From the NCBI RefSeq assembly GCF_041154745.1, contig NZ_AP031573.1, positions 1,922,001-1,986,000 on the forward strand: DNA of 64,000 nt. Reading direction: 5' to 3'. Positions 43,715-53,173 of the stretch are shown here, one piece after another. Numbering within the stretch: the stretch's first letter is position 1; every line of letters begins with the position of its first letter. A model generated the notes under the pieces. The model saw only the letters and a list, made by a program, of their open reading frames with translations, did not search any database and was not told the DNA's origin. Source of the DNA: Flavobacterium sp. CFS9. GTDB taxonomy: Bacteria > Bacteroidota > Bacteroidia > Flavobacteriales > Flavobacteriaceae. The position numbers were made by a program, and so were the translations under genes.

Positions 43715-44179
43715 TTATGAAATAGCCGAAATCGTTTGTTGAATGAACAGGTTAATTTCGCATTCTAAAAGTAGTTTGTCACCTACTAAACTTTCGCAGC
43801 TCATGGTGCATAAAGTATAATCGTCACCCACAAATTTTGAAACTAAATTTGCTTTGGTAATAATAGTGTCATTAACTTTTGGCAGTGCATGTATTTTCAG
43901 ATTCTTTATGGCACTGATGAAACCAATTACATTTACGTTTTCATTTTCTGTTCCGTCATCGTCAAAAAAATATTTTTTGCCTACAATGGAAGAGCAGGTT
44001 TGTGCGGTGTTTTCGATGAGCCCGGCTTCAATAAAAATGTTGTTGTCAACAAAAATATTGTCTTCACGGATCAAAAACGTGGTTTCTACAAAACTGGAAT
44101 TTATATCCAAAATTAAATCCACCATAAGCAATGGCGCTCGGTGGGGCAGATAGTTTTGTATGTCGACTCCGGTTTTCAT
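43715..44179 (-). CDS. hotdog dehydratase-like protein (FabZ/ApeI type), copy 1
   Basis: 154 residues. The N-terminal YLPHRAPLLMVD and the middle FIEAGLIENTAQT follow the FabZ/FabA-like hotdog pattern of aryl polyene dehydratases. The usual H-F-P-G motif is not present; the conserved Glu in IEAGLIE is. It may dehydrate 3-hydroxyacyl-ACP or have a structural role. It pairs with a similar gene 10 bp upstream (44190-44621), which suggests a heterodimer such as ApeI/ApeP. Confidence 0.8.
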   Translation of the reverse strand: MKTGVDIQNYLPHRAPLLMVDLILDINSSFVETTFLIREDNIFVDNNIFIEAGLIENTAQTCSSIVGKKYFFDDDGTENENVNVIGFISAIKNLKIHALPKVNDTIITKANLVSKFVGDDYTLCTMSCESLVGDKLLLECEINLFIQQTISAIS

Positions 44180-44189
44180 CCCTCTTATA

Positions 44190-44621
44190 TTATTTGGCTA
44201 AAACGGTCTTCATTTGTCCGTTCGCAATTTCTTCATTATTCAGATACGTTACAATGTCTACCAGAGTAATCCCGGCAAACTCCTGTAAAATAGTTATGGT
44301 CGATTGAATCGTGTCGTTGACTTTGGGCAACTTTTTTATTTCAATTTCTTTGATCGATCCAATGTAGCCTGTTGGAGCTGTTTCGTTTTTTAGGAAAAAT
44401 TGATAGCCTGTATGTAAAGCCACAGATTGTGCCATATGCTCGATTAAACCGGCTTCTAAAAAGGTACCGTTGTCGGAAAAAATATTATCGTTCTGAATTT
44501 TTAATCCGGCAACCAATGAGGTCTCAGTAAACGAATACATTTTATCAACCATAACAAAAGGAAACTTTTGAGGCAATAAATTTTCGACAGCGTTTTTTTC
44601 TAAAAGTAAAGCAGTTTCCAT
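44190..44621 (-). CDS. hotdog dehydratase-like protein (FabZ/ApeP type), copy 2
   Basis: 143 residues from the ATG at 44621. It shares the LLPQKFPFVMVDKM start and FLEAGLIEHMAQSVALH core with its neighbour, so the two come from a duplication; this copy keeps His in IEHMAQ. The longer open frame (to 44789) runs back through the darB gene in another frame and is rejected: darB stops exactly at this ATG (TAATG overlap). Confidence 0.82.
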   Translation of the reverse strand: METALLLEKNAVENLLPQKFPFVMVDKMYSFTETSLVAGLKIQNDNIFSDNGTFLEAGLIEHMAQSVALHTGYQFFLKNETAPTGYIGSIKEIEIKKLPKVNDTIQSTITILQEFAGITLVDIVTYLNNEEIANGQMKTVLAK

Positions 44622-45754
44622 TAGCAAACAGTTAAATAAGCATATGCAAAAGAGAATCTTCCACTTTCCGGAACAGATAATAGAATACGTTCTCCTTTTT
44701 TCAGATTTCCTGAATTCATTAATTCTTCCAAGGCCAGGTAAATAGAAGCAGAACCAACATTTCCAACTCTTGAAAGATTCATGAACCATTTTTCATCGGC
44801 CATACCGATTCCTTTTTCAGTTAGTCCTTTTTTAAGTCCTTCCACAAAAAAGTTAGAAGAAACGTGAGGAATGAAATAATCGACATGATCTGAAGTGATG
44901 TTGTTTTTATCCATAGCGTCTTTCATGCTTTCCGCTCCTTTGGAAAGAATAAATTCGTCCAGTAACTTCACATCTTGTTTGATGGCAAAAACAGATTCGT
45001 TTAACCATTGCTCCGGTGCATAATCGCTCCAGGCTTTGATCTCGCCATTTTCTAATTTATCACCACCGGCGTACATACAAGTTTCCAATTCGTAAGCATA
45101 CGAAAAGGCTTCCATCCATTCGATTTTTAATGAGATAGCTCCTTTTGGCTGGTTTTCTAACAAAAACGCTCCCGCACCATCAGATAACATCCATCGTAAA
45201 AAATCTTTTTTGAAAGCAATGATAGGTTGTTCTTCCAGACTTTTCAAATTGGCTGCCTCGTGGTTGTACATCTGAGCATTCAGCCAGGTCGAAACTTTTT
45301 CAGATCCTGTACAAATGGCATTTTTAGAGTTTCCGGATTTTATCGACAGGAAACCAAATTTTAAAGAATTCATACCGGCACAGCAAACTCCTGTTGACGA
45401 ATTAAGTTCTACAGATTTGTTTTTCAATAAACCGTGTACCATTGCAGCATGCGAAGGAAGGAAAATGTCAGGTGTTGAGGTTCCGCATGAAAGTACTTCA
45501 AGATCCTGTGCTGTAAAGTTTTCATCAAACAGTTGCAGAATGGCATTTCGGGTTAATTCGGCATTGTTATGCGTGCTTTTCCCCGATTTATCTATTGCGT
45601 AATAACGAGTTGTGATTTTATTATTGCGCAAAATAATACGTCTTGCTTTAGAGGCAGCATCATTAATGAGGCCTAAATAACTTTCCATCTCATCATTAGA
45701 AATGGCTTCGTTTGGCAAATATTTTGCAGCTTTGGTAATATATACTTCAAACAT
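44621..45754 (-). CDS. darB: 3-oxoacyl-ACP synthase III family protein DarB
   Basis: 377 residues, KAS III fold with the active-site Cys in STGVCCAGMNSLKFGF (about 132-133), His in YFIPHVSSNFFVE (about 290) and a final NVGSASIYLALEEL stretch (about 333). DarB condenses two beta-ketoacyl thioesters to give the dialkylresorcinol ring precursor. It lies 16 bp after darA on the - strand, as the pair does in known clusters. I name it from the darA pairing and fold. Confidence 0.88.
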   Translation of the reverse strand: MFEVYITKAAKYLPNEAISNDEMESYLGLINDAASKARRIILRNNKITTRYYAIDKSGKSTHNNAELTRNAILQLFDENFTAQDLEVLSCGTSTPDIFLPSHAAMVHGLLKNKSVELNSSTGVCCAGMNSLKFGFLSIKSGNSKNAICTGSEKVSTWLNAQMYNHEAANLKSLEEQPIIAFKKDFLRWMLSDGAGAFLLENQPKGAISLKIEWMEAFSYAYELETCMYAGGDKLENGEIKAWSDYAPEQWLNESVFAIKQDVKLLDEFILSKGAESMKDAMDKNNITSDHVDYFIPHVSSNFFVEGLKKGLTEKGIGMADEKWFMNLSRVGNVGSASIYLALEELMNSGNLKKGERILLSVPESGRFSFAYAYLTVC

Positions 45755-45770
45755 AATCTAATTTCGTCTT

Positions 45771-46673
45771 CTAAACTCCTTGATAATATTGAGTTTCTCT
45801 TTTTATGGTATTTAACTTAAAGGGGTAGGTAATAAGGTGCAATATATACACTATTGGCGAGATTAACCATATTGCAAGGAATAAATAAACATTAAATACT
45901 TTAAGAAGTGTTTTTCTGTTTTTTTGATTTTTATAAATCAGATTCGACCACTTAGTAAAAATTTTATTGGCGGTTTTATCAACGGTAACCAAATAAGGAC
46001 TAATCTTAACGGCATCAATTGCAACCAATTTGGGCTGTAAGTTCTGTAATTGATTTTGCTTAAATTCAGAAAGTATTGTTTCTCCAAATTTATCCGACTC
46101 CTGTATGTCTTTTTCCGATACTCCCGGAAGTGGAAAAATACCAAGATATTTTTTCTTTACGCCCGAAAACATCCATTCTACAATCGTAATTACACTGATT
46201 AAATTGCCAACACGATCTACTAAAGCTACATTTCCAACAAGCTGTGCATTGGCTTCTTTTAGTAAAACTTTGATTTTTTCCTGTGCCATAATCCACATAT
46301 TGCGGGAACCGCTTATGGTGATAACAGGTGTATTGTTTAGTATTTTTTTGGCTTCGGCACTTTTCAGAAAAGAATTGATCGGAATGGAAGGGGACAAATA
46401 CCAAACCTGATAATGAAACAATATCAGATCGTATTTTGTATTAAGAATTTCTTCCGGAACCGGTTTTAGTTCGGTCGGAATTTGCAGAAATGATTCGGGA
46501 AAAGCGTCAAAAAAAGCATCTTTATTCCAAGGAAAAGGAAAAGATTTCTGCAGTTGTATTTCGTGAAAAGTTACATTGATCTCCTCTGAATTCAGGAAGG
46601 GTTTTGCAATATTTCGTGCGATTGTTCCCAGTTGTCCAGACTGCGTATAATAAATAACGAGAACATTTTTCAT
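45771..46673 (-). CDS. darA: dialkylresorcinol condensing enzyme DarA
   Basis: 300 residues. The N-terminal part (about 1-200) is flavodoxin-like (VLVIYYTQSGQLGTIARN) with an FHYQVWYLSPSIPINSFL loop, and the last about 70 residues hold one or two membrane-associated helices (VYLFLAIWLISPIVYILHLI). DarA works with DarB to form and aromatise the resorcinol ring; the exact step is not settled in my knowledge. It is the first gene of the main - strand block, with a -7 element (TACTTTTG) at 46701-46708. Confidence 0.88.
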   Translation of the reverse strand: MKNVLVIYYTQSGQLGTIARNIAKPFLNSEEINVTFHEIQLQKSFPFPWNKDAFFDAFPESFLQIPTELKPVPEEILNTKYDLILFHYQVWYLSPSIPINSFLKSAEAKKILNNTPVITISGSRNMWIMAQEKIKVLLKEANAQLVGNVALVDRVGNLISVITIVEWMFSGVKKKYLGIFPLPGVSEKDIQESDKFGETILSEFKQNQLQNLQPKLVAIDAVKISPYLVTVDKTANKIFTKWSNLIYKNQKNRKTLLKVFNVYLFLAIWLISPIVYILHLITYPFKLNTIKRETQYYQGV

Positions 46674-46700
46674 TGTGGTTTATTTGCTTTTGGTTGCGAA

Positions 46701-46708
46701 CAAAAGTA
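46701..46708 (-). promoter_or_regulatory. promoter -7 element of the dar operon
   Basis: The - strand reads TACTTTTG, an exact TAnnTTTG match 28 bp before the darA ATG. A second match, TAAATTTG, lies at 46711-46718. Neither has a well-spaced TTG. Confidence 0.55.
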
Positions 46709-46784
46709 GGCAAATTTATTTAAACGAATTTTCTTGTTTAAATGAATTGTTTTTGGACCATGGATTTTTTGTTGGGTTTCTTAA

Positions 46785-47013
46785 TCTCGCAAAGACAAGG
46801 AGAGGCAAAGTTTTAATTTGAAATGAATTTTTAAGTACAGTTTGCCATTTCGACCGAAGGGAGAAATCACACTAGAAACTCCGCAAACTAAGTCGGCAAT
46901 CTTTGTCGCTAAACGGGTATGATTTGCTTCGCCAGTTCGCTATCGCTCGAGTTTTGTTTCCTTGAAAGGACAAAACGGAGTAAAAGCTTCGCGACTTCGT
47001 GTCTCTGCGAGAT
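46785..47013. repeat. repeat element with imperfect terminal inverted repeats
   Basis: The ends AATCTCGCAAAGACAAGG (left, from 46783) and its counterpart ending in CTCTGCGAGATC (to 47014) are imperfect inverted copies (18 of 25 core positions). Inside are GACCGAAGGGAGAAATCACA and CTATCGCTCGAG stretches familiar from flavobacterial intergenic repeats. No gene is seen in 46674-47023; the dar promoter occupies its left end. Confidence 0.6.
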
Positions 47014-47023
47014 CTTTTAAGTT

Positions 47024-47902
47024 TTATTTCAAATCATTCCAGAAGTCAAAATAATTGAACCATTGCAAAGGATACTTTTGCAGAATAGTCTCAACGCTTT
47101 GTACATATTCTTTCAGTAATCCTTTTTCATCACGATGTTTCGAGACAGCTTCTCTGGCGTACAAATGATAATGTAGGTTCGGTTCTTTCATTACATAGAC
47201 AAAAACAACAGGTACTTTTAATCGTGAAGCAATTAAAAACGGACCCGCAGGAAAATTAGCTTCTTGACCTAATATATTTTCCGAAAGAGATTTGGTACCT
47301 TCAAAGTAGCGATCGCCGGTAAAACAAACCAATTCGTTATTGGCCAGCGCCGCATTGATCTCAAAAATATGAGACAAATCGTCTTTGATAATGATGAATT
47401 TTACAGTAGGTTTTTGGGTGACGCTCTCCAGATAATTTTTGATGGCAGAATGTTCCAGATCGGTAGTAACCAGATTGATTTGAAAATTAAGATCAATATC
47501 ACCAAGGAAATGTTCGGCAATTTCGAAATTTCCAACATGGGCACTAATTAAAACACCTCCTTTTTTCTCTGCCAAAAGTTTTTTCAGTACCTCAATTCCG
47601 TCAAATTCATAGGTGAATCTGTTTCGCATTCCTGCCGAAATGGAAATTTTATCAATGATCGTTTGTCCAAAAGTATAGTAACTTCTGAAGACCATTTTTT
47701 TAGATCTGAACCAGGAATATTGAAGCCTTTCCTTAAAGTAATAGAAAATGGCTTTGTTGCTTTTTTTTAAAAACAAAAAGTAATACGAAGCAACAAAATA
47801 AAGCAGGACATAAGCAGCCTTAACACCCGCTTTTTGTATTAAAAAAACGAATATTCTATAGCCTAAAACTGTTCCTTTTGATTTGCCATCCCATTGACTC
47901 AT
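47024..47902 (-). CDS. lysophospholipid acyltransferase family protein (LpxL-like)
   Basis: 292 residues. N-terminal membrane anchor (about 15-50), then the HtrB/LpxL-type acyltransferase core with LISAHVGNFEIAEHFL (about 117-132) containing the H-x4-E-like catalytic pair. It uses acyl-ACP, and such enzymes in aryl polyene clusters attach the polyene to a lipid or sugar anchor. Its ATG overlaps the ACP stop (TAATG), so it probably takes its acyl group from that carrier. Confidence 0.87.
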   Translation of the reverse strand: MSQWDGKSKGTVLGYRIFVFLIQKAGVKAAYVLLYFVASYYFLFLKKSNKAIFYYFKERLQYSWFRSKKMVFRSYYTFGQTIIDKISISAGMRNRFTYEFDGIEVLKKLLAEKKGGVLISAHVGNFEIAEHFLGDIDLNFQINLVTTDLEHSAIKNYLESVTQKPTVKFIIIKDDLSHIFEINAALANNELVCFTGDRYFEGTKSLSENILGQEANFPAGPFLIASRLKVPVVFVYVMKEPNLHYHLYAREAVSKHRDEKGLLKEYVQSVETILQKYPLQWFNYFDFWNDLK

Positions 47903-48156
47903 TAAACAGCTTTAGCTTTTAGTTTGGTTTCAATAAGGTCATAAAAATTCTGAAAAGTAGCAATTCCAACAAAATCAGCTTCTACCAGTTTTACACCAAA
48001 GTTAGATTCGATTGAGACTACTAAATCTACATAATCTAAACTATCTAATCCAAGTGTCTCTTTTAAATTAGCATCCGGTTCGATATCATCATTGTCTACT
48101 TCAAATTCATCAACCAAAAAACCATTAATTCTTGCTATAATCTCTTCTTTATTCAT
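47902..48156 (-). CDS. acyl carrier protein
   Basis: 84 residues, acidic, with the phosphopantetheine Ser in LGLDSLDYVDLVVSIE (Ser about 40). It differs from the ACP at 37572 and sits between a ketosynthase (8 bp overlap) and an LpxL-like acyltransferase (1 bp overlap), so it may serve a separate step such as starter loading or final acyl transfer. Confidence 0.93.
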   Translation of the reverse strand: MNKEEIIARINGFLVDEFEVDNDDIEPDANLKETLGLDSLDYVDLVVSIESNFGVKLVEADFVGIATFQNFYDLIETKLKAKAV

Positions 48157-49384
48157 TGTTCAATTTAAACTTTTTAACCACCAACGCAGAGTTGGTTCCT
48201 CCGAATCCGAAGGAATTGGACAAAAATATGTCAAATTTTTTGTTTAAAGTAGTTTTGACCAAATTTAATTTAGCTGCATCTTCATCAGGGTTTTCCAAAT
48301 TGATGTTCGGGGCAATGAAATCGTGCTGCATCATTAAGATAGAGTAGATTACTTCGCTTGCTCCTGCCATCCAGCATTCGTGACCTGTCATAGATTTGGT
48401 AGAACTCACATATGGATTTCTTTCTCCAAAAACTTCAAAAATAGCTTTGGCTTCGTTTCCGTCTCCAACAGGAGTTGAGGTTGCATGAGCATTTATATAA
48501 TCAACATCAGTTGCTTTTAGCTGTGCATCATCAAGCGCTCGTTGCATGGCTATAGACGGGCCTTCGACATTAGGTGTCGAGATGTGTCCGCCGTTTGAAG
48601 AGAATCCGTAGCCGGCAATTTCAGCAATAATGGTAGCGCCTCTGGCAATAGCCGATTCATAGCTTTCCAGAATTAACGTTGCACCGCCACCACTCGGAAT
48701 TAATCCGTCGCGGTCCTTGTCGAACGGACGGGAAGCTTTTTCCGGTTCGTTTTCTCTGGCCGAAAAAACACCCAAACCATCAAAACTGCTCATGGCATAT
48801 TTATTGATTTCCTGTGCACCTCCACAGATGATAACGTCCTGAAATCCGCTTTTGATTAAAAAATAAGCAAGTCCTATAGAGTGTGATCCGCTGGCACAGG
48901 CTGCACTTACGGTAAGATTGATACCGCGAAGTTTAAAAATCGTTGATAAATTCATGGTTACCGTTGAATTCATCGATTTAAAAATAGCTCCCGAACCTAT
49001 TAAGGCAGTGTCTTTTTTCTCTCGTACAATATCTGTAGCGTCAATAACAGCTTTTGAAACACTGTCATTTCCATACATAATTCCCACTTCGCGTTCCTCA
49101 AAAAAGGCATCATCTATATTGGCATTTTTTAATGCTTCGATCGTAGCCATATAAGCGTACTCGGTCTCTTCACCAATGCTCATTCGCTGTCTGCGGGTCA
49201 ATAGATTTTTTAAATCAGCCTTCGGAACCATTCCCGTAAGGGCCGATTGGAAACCAAATTCTTTTCTTTCAGAATCAAACTGAATACCTGATTTTCCCTG
49301 GTATAAAGATTCCTTTACTTCATCTAAAGAAGTTCCGATACAAGAATAAATTCCCATTCCAGTAATTACAACTCTTTTATTCAT
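48149..49384 (-). CDS. beta-ketoacyl-ACP synthase
   Basis: 411 residues with the full triad: Cys in VSAACASGSHSIG (about 163), His in NAHATSTPVGDGNE (about 305) and His in KSMTGHECWMAGASE (about 340). A FabF/FabB-like condensing enzyme. Grouped with FabG and an ACP, it may start elongation from the 4-coumaroyl unit. Its stop overlaps the ACP start by 8 bp. Confidence 0.92.
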   Translation of the reverse strand: MNKRVVITGMGIYSCIGTSLDEVKESLYQGKSGIQFDSERKEFGFQSALTGMVPKADLKNLLTRRQRMSIGEETEYAYMATIEALKNANIDDAFFEEREVGIMYGNDSVSKAVIDATDIVREKKDTALIGSGAIFKSMNSTVTMNLSTIFKLRGINLTVSAACASGSHSIGLAYFLIKSGFQDVIICGGAQEINKYAMSSFDGLGVFSARENEPEKASRPFDKDRDGLIPSGGGATLILESYESAIARGATIIAEIAGYGFSSNGGHISTPNVEGPSIAMQRALDDAQLKATDVDYINAHATSTPVGDGNEAKAIFEVFGERNPYVSSTKSMTGHECWMAGASEVIYSILMMQHDFIAPNINLENPDEDAAKLNLVKTTLNKKFDIFLSNSFGFGGTNSALVVKKFKLNNE

Positions 49385-49525
49385 GGTGGTATTTCAAAGT
49401 AATTTTATATCCGTTATGTATAATTTTTTAACAGATAGAAAGATAGTTTTTGTAAACTCAAAACAAGCATTTCACTTATTTGAATACACATAGCGATCTA
49501 TGTTTTTATCTGTTTGAAATATTTT

Positions 49526-50257
49526 CTAAGAATATATTCCTCCGTTTATATTTATGATTTCTCCTGTAATATAACTTGATTTTTTTGAAATCAAAAAGCT
49601 TACCAAATCTGCCACTTCCTCCGCTTCTCCAAATCGGTTTACCGGAATCAGCTTTAATAATTCTTTCTCATCCAGTTCGCTGGTCATGTCCGTTTTAATA
49701 AAACCGGGTGCAACAGCATTTACCGTAATATTACGTTTGGCAACTTCCTGGGCCAGTGCTTTGGTGGCTGCAACAATTGCGCCTTTTGCAGCCGAATAAT
49801 TTGTTTGTCCGGCTGTTCCTTTTACTCCTGAAACGGAAACCATATTGACAATTCGGCCGTATTTGTTGCGCAGCATTTTTTGAATAAAAAATTGCGTAAC
49901 ATTAAAAAATCCGTTCAAACTGGTGTTTACTACACCATTCCAGTCTTCGGGACTCATCCACATAAAAAGACCGTCTTTTGTAATTCCGGCATTGTTTACA
50001 ATTGCTTCTACAATTGCTTCCGGATTAGCTTCCTGCCATTGTGTTAATGTCTTTTGTACGTCTTCAAAATTGGAAACATCAAAACCTAAGATCTCTCCCG
50101 TTGCTCCTAGTTTTTGTATTTCCTGAAGCGTTACTTCAGCAGCAGTTTTATTCGAGTGATAGTTAATCAGGATATGATAATTTGCATCAACGGCTAATTT
50201 TTTACAAATAGCACTTCCAATTCCTCGTGAACCGCCAGTTACTAATACACATTTCAT
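49526..50257 (-). CDS. 3-oxoacyl-ACP reductase (FabG-like)
   Basis: 243 residues, short-chain dehydrogenase. NAD(P) motif TGGSRGIGSAI (about 7-17), NNAG (about 90), the catalytic Ser in VSVSGVKG and Y-x3-K in YSAAKGAIVA (about 152-156), and a C-terminal IKTDMTSELDE loop. It reduces 3-oxoacyl-ACP with NADPH between condensation and dehydration. It precedes the ketosynthase gene by 141 bp, a gap with small inverted repeats (AACAGATA at 49430 and TATCTGTT at 49507). Confidence 0.93.
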   Translation of the reverse strand: MKCVLVTGGSRGIGSAICKKLAVDANYHILINYHSNKTAAEVTLQEIQKLGATGEILGFDVSNFEDVQKTLTQWQEANPEAIVEAIVNNAGITKDGLFMWMSPEDWNGVVNTSLNGFFNVTQFFIQKMLRNKYGRIVNMVSVSGVKGTAGQTNYSAAKGAIVAATKALAQEVAKRNITVNAVAPGFIKTDMTSELDEKELLKLIPVNRFGEAEEVADLVSFLISKKSSYITGEIININGGIYS

Positions 50258-50341
50258 ATTCAGAATTTATTTTTATTTGTTTGATATAAAATCACTTATT
50301 GATGAGCAATTTCATATGCAGAACTTATAGGTTAATAGGTT

Positions 50342-51577
50342 TTATTTCTTCTTTTTGGCTACCGGTTTTTTGGTAGTTTTTGTTTCTGACTTTTCAGTCG
50401 TTTTTGTTTCTGCTTTTGGTTTTTCTGTAGCTATTTCTGCCGTGCTGATTCTTTCTTTTGATTGTGAAAACAGTTCAGCATTTTCAAACCATTGGTTGCC
50501 TAATACAGTCCCGTCTGGTTTTAAGAATCCCCATTTTCCTTCATTTTTTACCCGGGCCAGACCATCGATAAAGCCTTTGTCCTGTTTTACGAACAGTGCG
50601 ATAACAAAACCGTTTGCTGTAATATTGTATTGGGTTGGAATAACTAATTTTCCGGTTTGATTGATGAATCCCCAGTTTTTTTCTTTCACCGGAGCCAGTC
50701 CGTCAGTACTAAAAACTTCAGCATCACTGTAGGTAGGTTCGATTACAAACTCCGCTTTCGGATTGATATATCCCCATTTGGATCCTACACAAACCGGGGC
50801 TAAGTTTTTGGAGAACGCTTTCGCCTTGTCATAAATTGGAGTAATCACCCAATTTCCTCTTAAGTCAATGAATCCAATTTTGCCGTTTTTCTTGGCATAA
50901 GTCAGATCCTGCGTGTCAAAATCCCAGATTTTTTCAGCTCCGTCAACCGGAATAAAACTTCCTGAACTCACTATTCCAAAGGTTTTATCTTTTCTTGCCC
51001 AGCTTGTGTTTTTGAAATAATTGCCTATTTCTTCGTATGCAGGCTCGATTATTTCTTTACCGGAAGTATTGATAATTCCCCATTTTTTATTGTTTTCAAC
51101 TCTGGCAAAACCGTTTTCAAAAGATTTGATCTGATCGTATTTTGGTTCTAAAACAACGGCCATTTTCGAATTGATTAATCCTACTTTGCCATTTTGTCGA
51201 ATGAACGCTACGCCATTTTCGAAATCAAAAAGTTTGTCTGACACAGGAGCGTTTTGAATTTCTCCTTTTGTATTGATATAAACCCAGTCTTTGTCTTTTT
51301 GTACAACTGCAATTCCGCTGTTGAAATCTTTAACATTTTTAAAATCGGCCGGAATTACCCAGGCTCCTTTAGCATCTATAAACCCCCATTTTCCATTATT
51401 CTCCACAGCTGCTAACCCTTCAGAAAAACTTCTTGCGGATTTGTACTGAGGCTCAATTTTAAAATTTCCGTCTTTGGAAAGATATCCAATTTTTGAATCT
51501 TTTTTAACTAACGCCAATTCCTGACTATTAACAAATTGAATAGTGAATGCAAATAAAATAATAAGTGTCTTTTTCAT
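50342..51577 (-). CDS. secreted WG repeat protein
   Basis: 411 residues. Signal peptide (cleavage near FVNSQ), then about ten WG-type repeats (such as ENNGKWGFIDAKGAWVIP, NKKWGIINTSGKEIIEP, GSKWGYINPKAEFVIEP) running to about residue 370, then a Lys/Thr-rich tail. WG repeats form beta-propeller-like modules of unknown general role. It lies between FabG and the ammonia-lyase, so it may be an accidental neighbour or a periplasmic partner. Confidence 0.85.
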   Translation of the reverse strand: MKKTLIILFAFTIQFVNSQELALVKKDSKIGYLSKDGNFKIEPQYKSARSFSEGLAAVENNGKWGFIDAKGAWVIPADFKNVKDFNSGIAVVQKDKDWVYINTKGEIQNAPVSDKLFDFENGVAFIRQNGKVGLINSKMAVVLEPKYDQIKSFENGFARVENNKKWGIINTSGKEIIEPAYEEIGNYFKNTSWARKDKTFGIVSSGSFIPVDGAEKIWDFDTQDLTYAKKNGKIGFIDLRGNWVITPIYDKAKAFSKNLAPVCVGSKWGYINPKAEFVIEPTYSDAEVFSTDGLAPVKEKNWGFINQTGKLVIPTQYNITANGFVIALFVKQDKGFIDGLARVKNEGKWGFLKPDGTVLGNQWFENAELFSQSKERISTAEIATEKPKAETKTTEKSETKTTKKPVAKKKK

Positions 51578-51616
51578 GATTTTAAAGGTTCAATATTAAT
51601 AATGTAAAAATAAGTA

Positions 51617-53137
51617 TTAACTGTGAATCAGGTAATCTTTTACTTTCTGAACAAAAGGATACATCACCTGATCTTCTTTAAATTCAGGAATTATGTTTCG
51701 AACATCGTCATACCATTCTTTGGTAACCGATGAAATTTTATCTTTTTGTCCTAAATAATCAATAGCCTGAACAATGGTAATCATTTCGATACTTAAAACC
51801 TCAAACGAGTTTTCGATAACTTTTGAAGTAATAACGGCAGCATTAGTTCCCATACTTACAATGTCCTGATTGTCGTTGTTGTTCGGGATACTGTGAACGT
51901 ACATTGGGTTAGACAACATCTGGCTTTCGGCAGTTGTTGAGGTAGCAGTAAACTGAACTCCCTGCATACCGAAATTGAATCCTAAAGTTCCTAAGTTAAC
52001 AAATGGAGGAAGGATTTCGTTGATTTTTGAATTCAGTAAATAATTTAACTGACGTTCTGCCAACATGGTTAATTTGGTAATAACAATTTTTAGTTTATCC
52101 ATTTCAAGCGAAATATAATCGCCGTGGAAATTTCCTCCGTGATAAACGTGTTTGTTTTTTACATCTATAATAGGATTGTCGTTTGCCGAGTTAAATTCGT
52201 CTTCCAAAATCGAAGCGACATTGTTTATAGTCTCTAAAACCGGTCCTAAAATTTGAGGAACACAACGTAAAGAATAGTATTCCTGAACTTTTTCCTTGAA
52301 AATTTCTTCGGTGTTTTCTCCGGAATACAAGTGATCTTCTCTTTTACGGATCAAGGTACTGTCTGAAAGATTTTGTCTCATTCTGGAGGCTACTTCCTGT
52401 TGTCCTTTATGACGTTTGGTTTGGTTTAATTCTTCCGAGAAATGATCGTCGTATGCCTGAACCAATTCGTTGATTGCACAGGAACATTTTAAAGACCAGT
52501 CTAATAATTTTTTGGCAAGATGTACATTTACAACTCCAATTCCGGTCATTACCGAAGTTCCGTTGATTAATGCCAGACCTTCTCTGATTTCTACCTGAAT
52601 AGGTTTTAAACCTTCGATTTCGAAAACTTCCGCAGTTGGTCTTCGGTCTCCTTTATAGAAAACTTCGCCTTCGCCAATTAAAACCAAAGCTAAGTGTGAT
52701 AATTGTACTAAATCTCCACTGGCACCTACACCGCCATGTTCAAAAATAAGAGGAGTAATGTCTTTGTTGATCAGTTCTGCCATCAGGTGAATTACAGATG
52801 GATGAACCCCTGAATTACCTAATGATAAAGTATTTAAACGAGCCAAAATTGCTGCTTTCGCACAAACAGGGCTTAAAGGTTTTCCTGTTCCTGAAGAGTG
52901 GCTTCGGATTAAATTGTATTGTAATTGTATTTGATCAGATTCTTTAATTCTGTATTGAGCCATCGGTCCGAAACCTGTGTTGACACCGTATATTACTTTG
53001 TTTCCTGAAAATTCTTTTAGGAAATTGAAGCTTTCATTCACTCTGTTTAAAACAATATCGCTGATGACAACTTTATTATTTCCAAAAATAATAGACTCGA
53101 ATTCTGCTAAACTTAAATATTCATTAATTGTGTTCAT
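51617..53137 (-). CDS. tal: tyrosine ammonia-lyase
   Basis: 506 residues of the HAL/PAL/TAL family. The MIO cofactor is made from Ala139-Ser140-Gly141 in GVGASGDLVQLSH. It has the YGVNTGFGP loop near the N-terminus. The whole protein is, from memory, very close to the characterised F. johnsoniae tyrosine ammonia-lyase, which converts L-tyrosine to 4-coumarate and ammonia; 4-coumarate is the expected aryl starter of flexirubins. It is divergent from the halogenase-like gene across a 101 bp gap with a 10 bp dyad, and its promoter element TACATTTG is at 53205-53212. Confidence 0.92.
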   Translation of the reverse strand: MNTINEYLSLAEFESIIFGNNKVVISDIVLNRVNESFNFLKEFSGNKVIYGVNTGFGPMAQYRIKESDQIQLQYNLIRSHSSGTGKPLSPVCAKAAILARLNTLSLGNSGVHPSVIHLMAELINKDITPLIFEHGGVGASGDLVQLSHLALVLIGEGEVFYKGDRRPTAEVFEIEGLKPIQVEIREGLALINGTSVMTGIGVVNVHLAKKLLDWSLKCSCAINELVQAYDDHFSEELNQTKRHKGQQEVASRMRQNLSDSTLIRKREDHLYSGENTEEIFKEKVQEYYSLRCVPQILGPVLETINNVASILEDEFNSANDNPIIDVKNKHVYHGGNFHGDYISLEMDKLKIVITKLTMLAERQLNYLLNSKINEILPPFVNLGTLGFNFGMQGVQFTATSTTAESQMLSNPMYVHSIPNNNDNQDIVSMGTNAAVITSKVIENSFEVLSIEMITIVQAIDYLGQKDKISSVTKEWYDDVRNIIPEFKEDQVMYPFVQKVKDYLIHS

Positions 53138-53173
53138 TAAATCGTTTTTGGTTGTGCTAATTTAATTTTATTT

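Noticed and set aside
44622..44789. Longer N-terminus of the second hotdog protein
   Set aside because: It lies inside darB in another frame and is full of Cys and Trp without homology sense; the TAATG overlap marks the true start.
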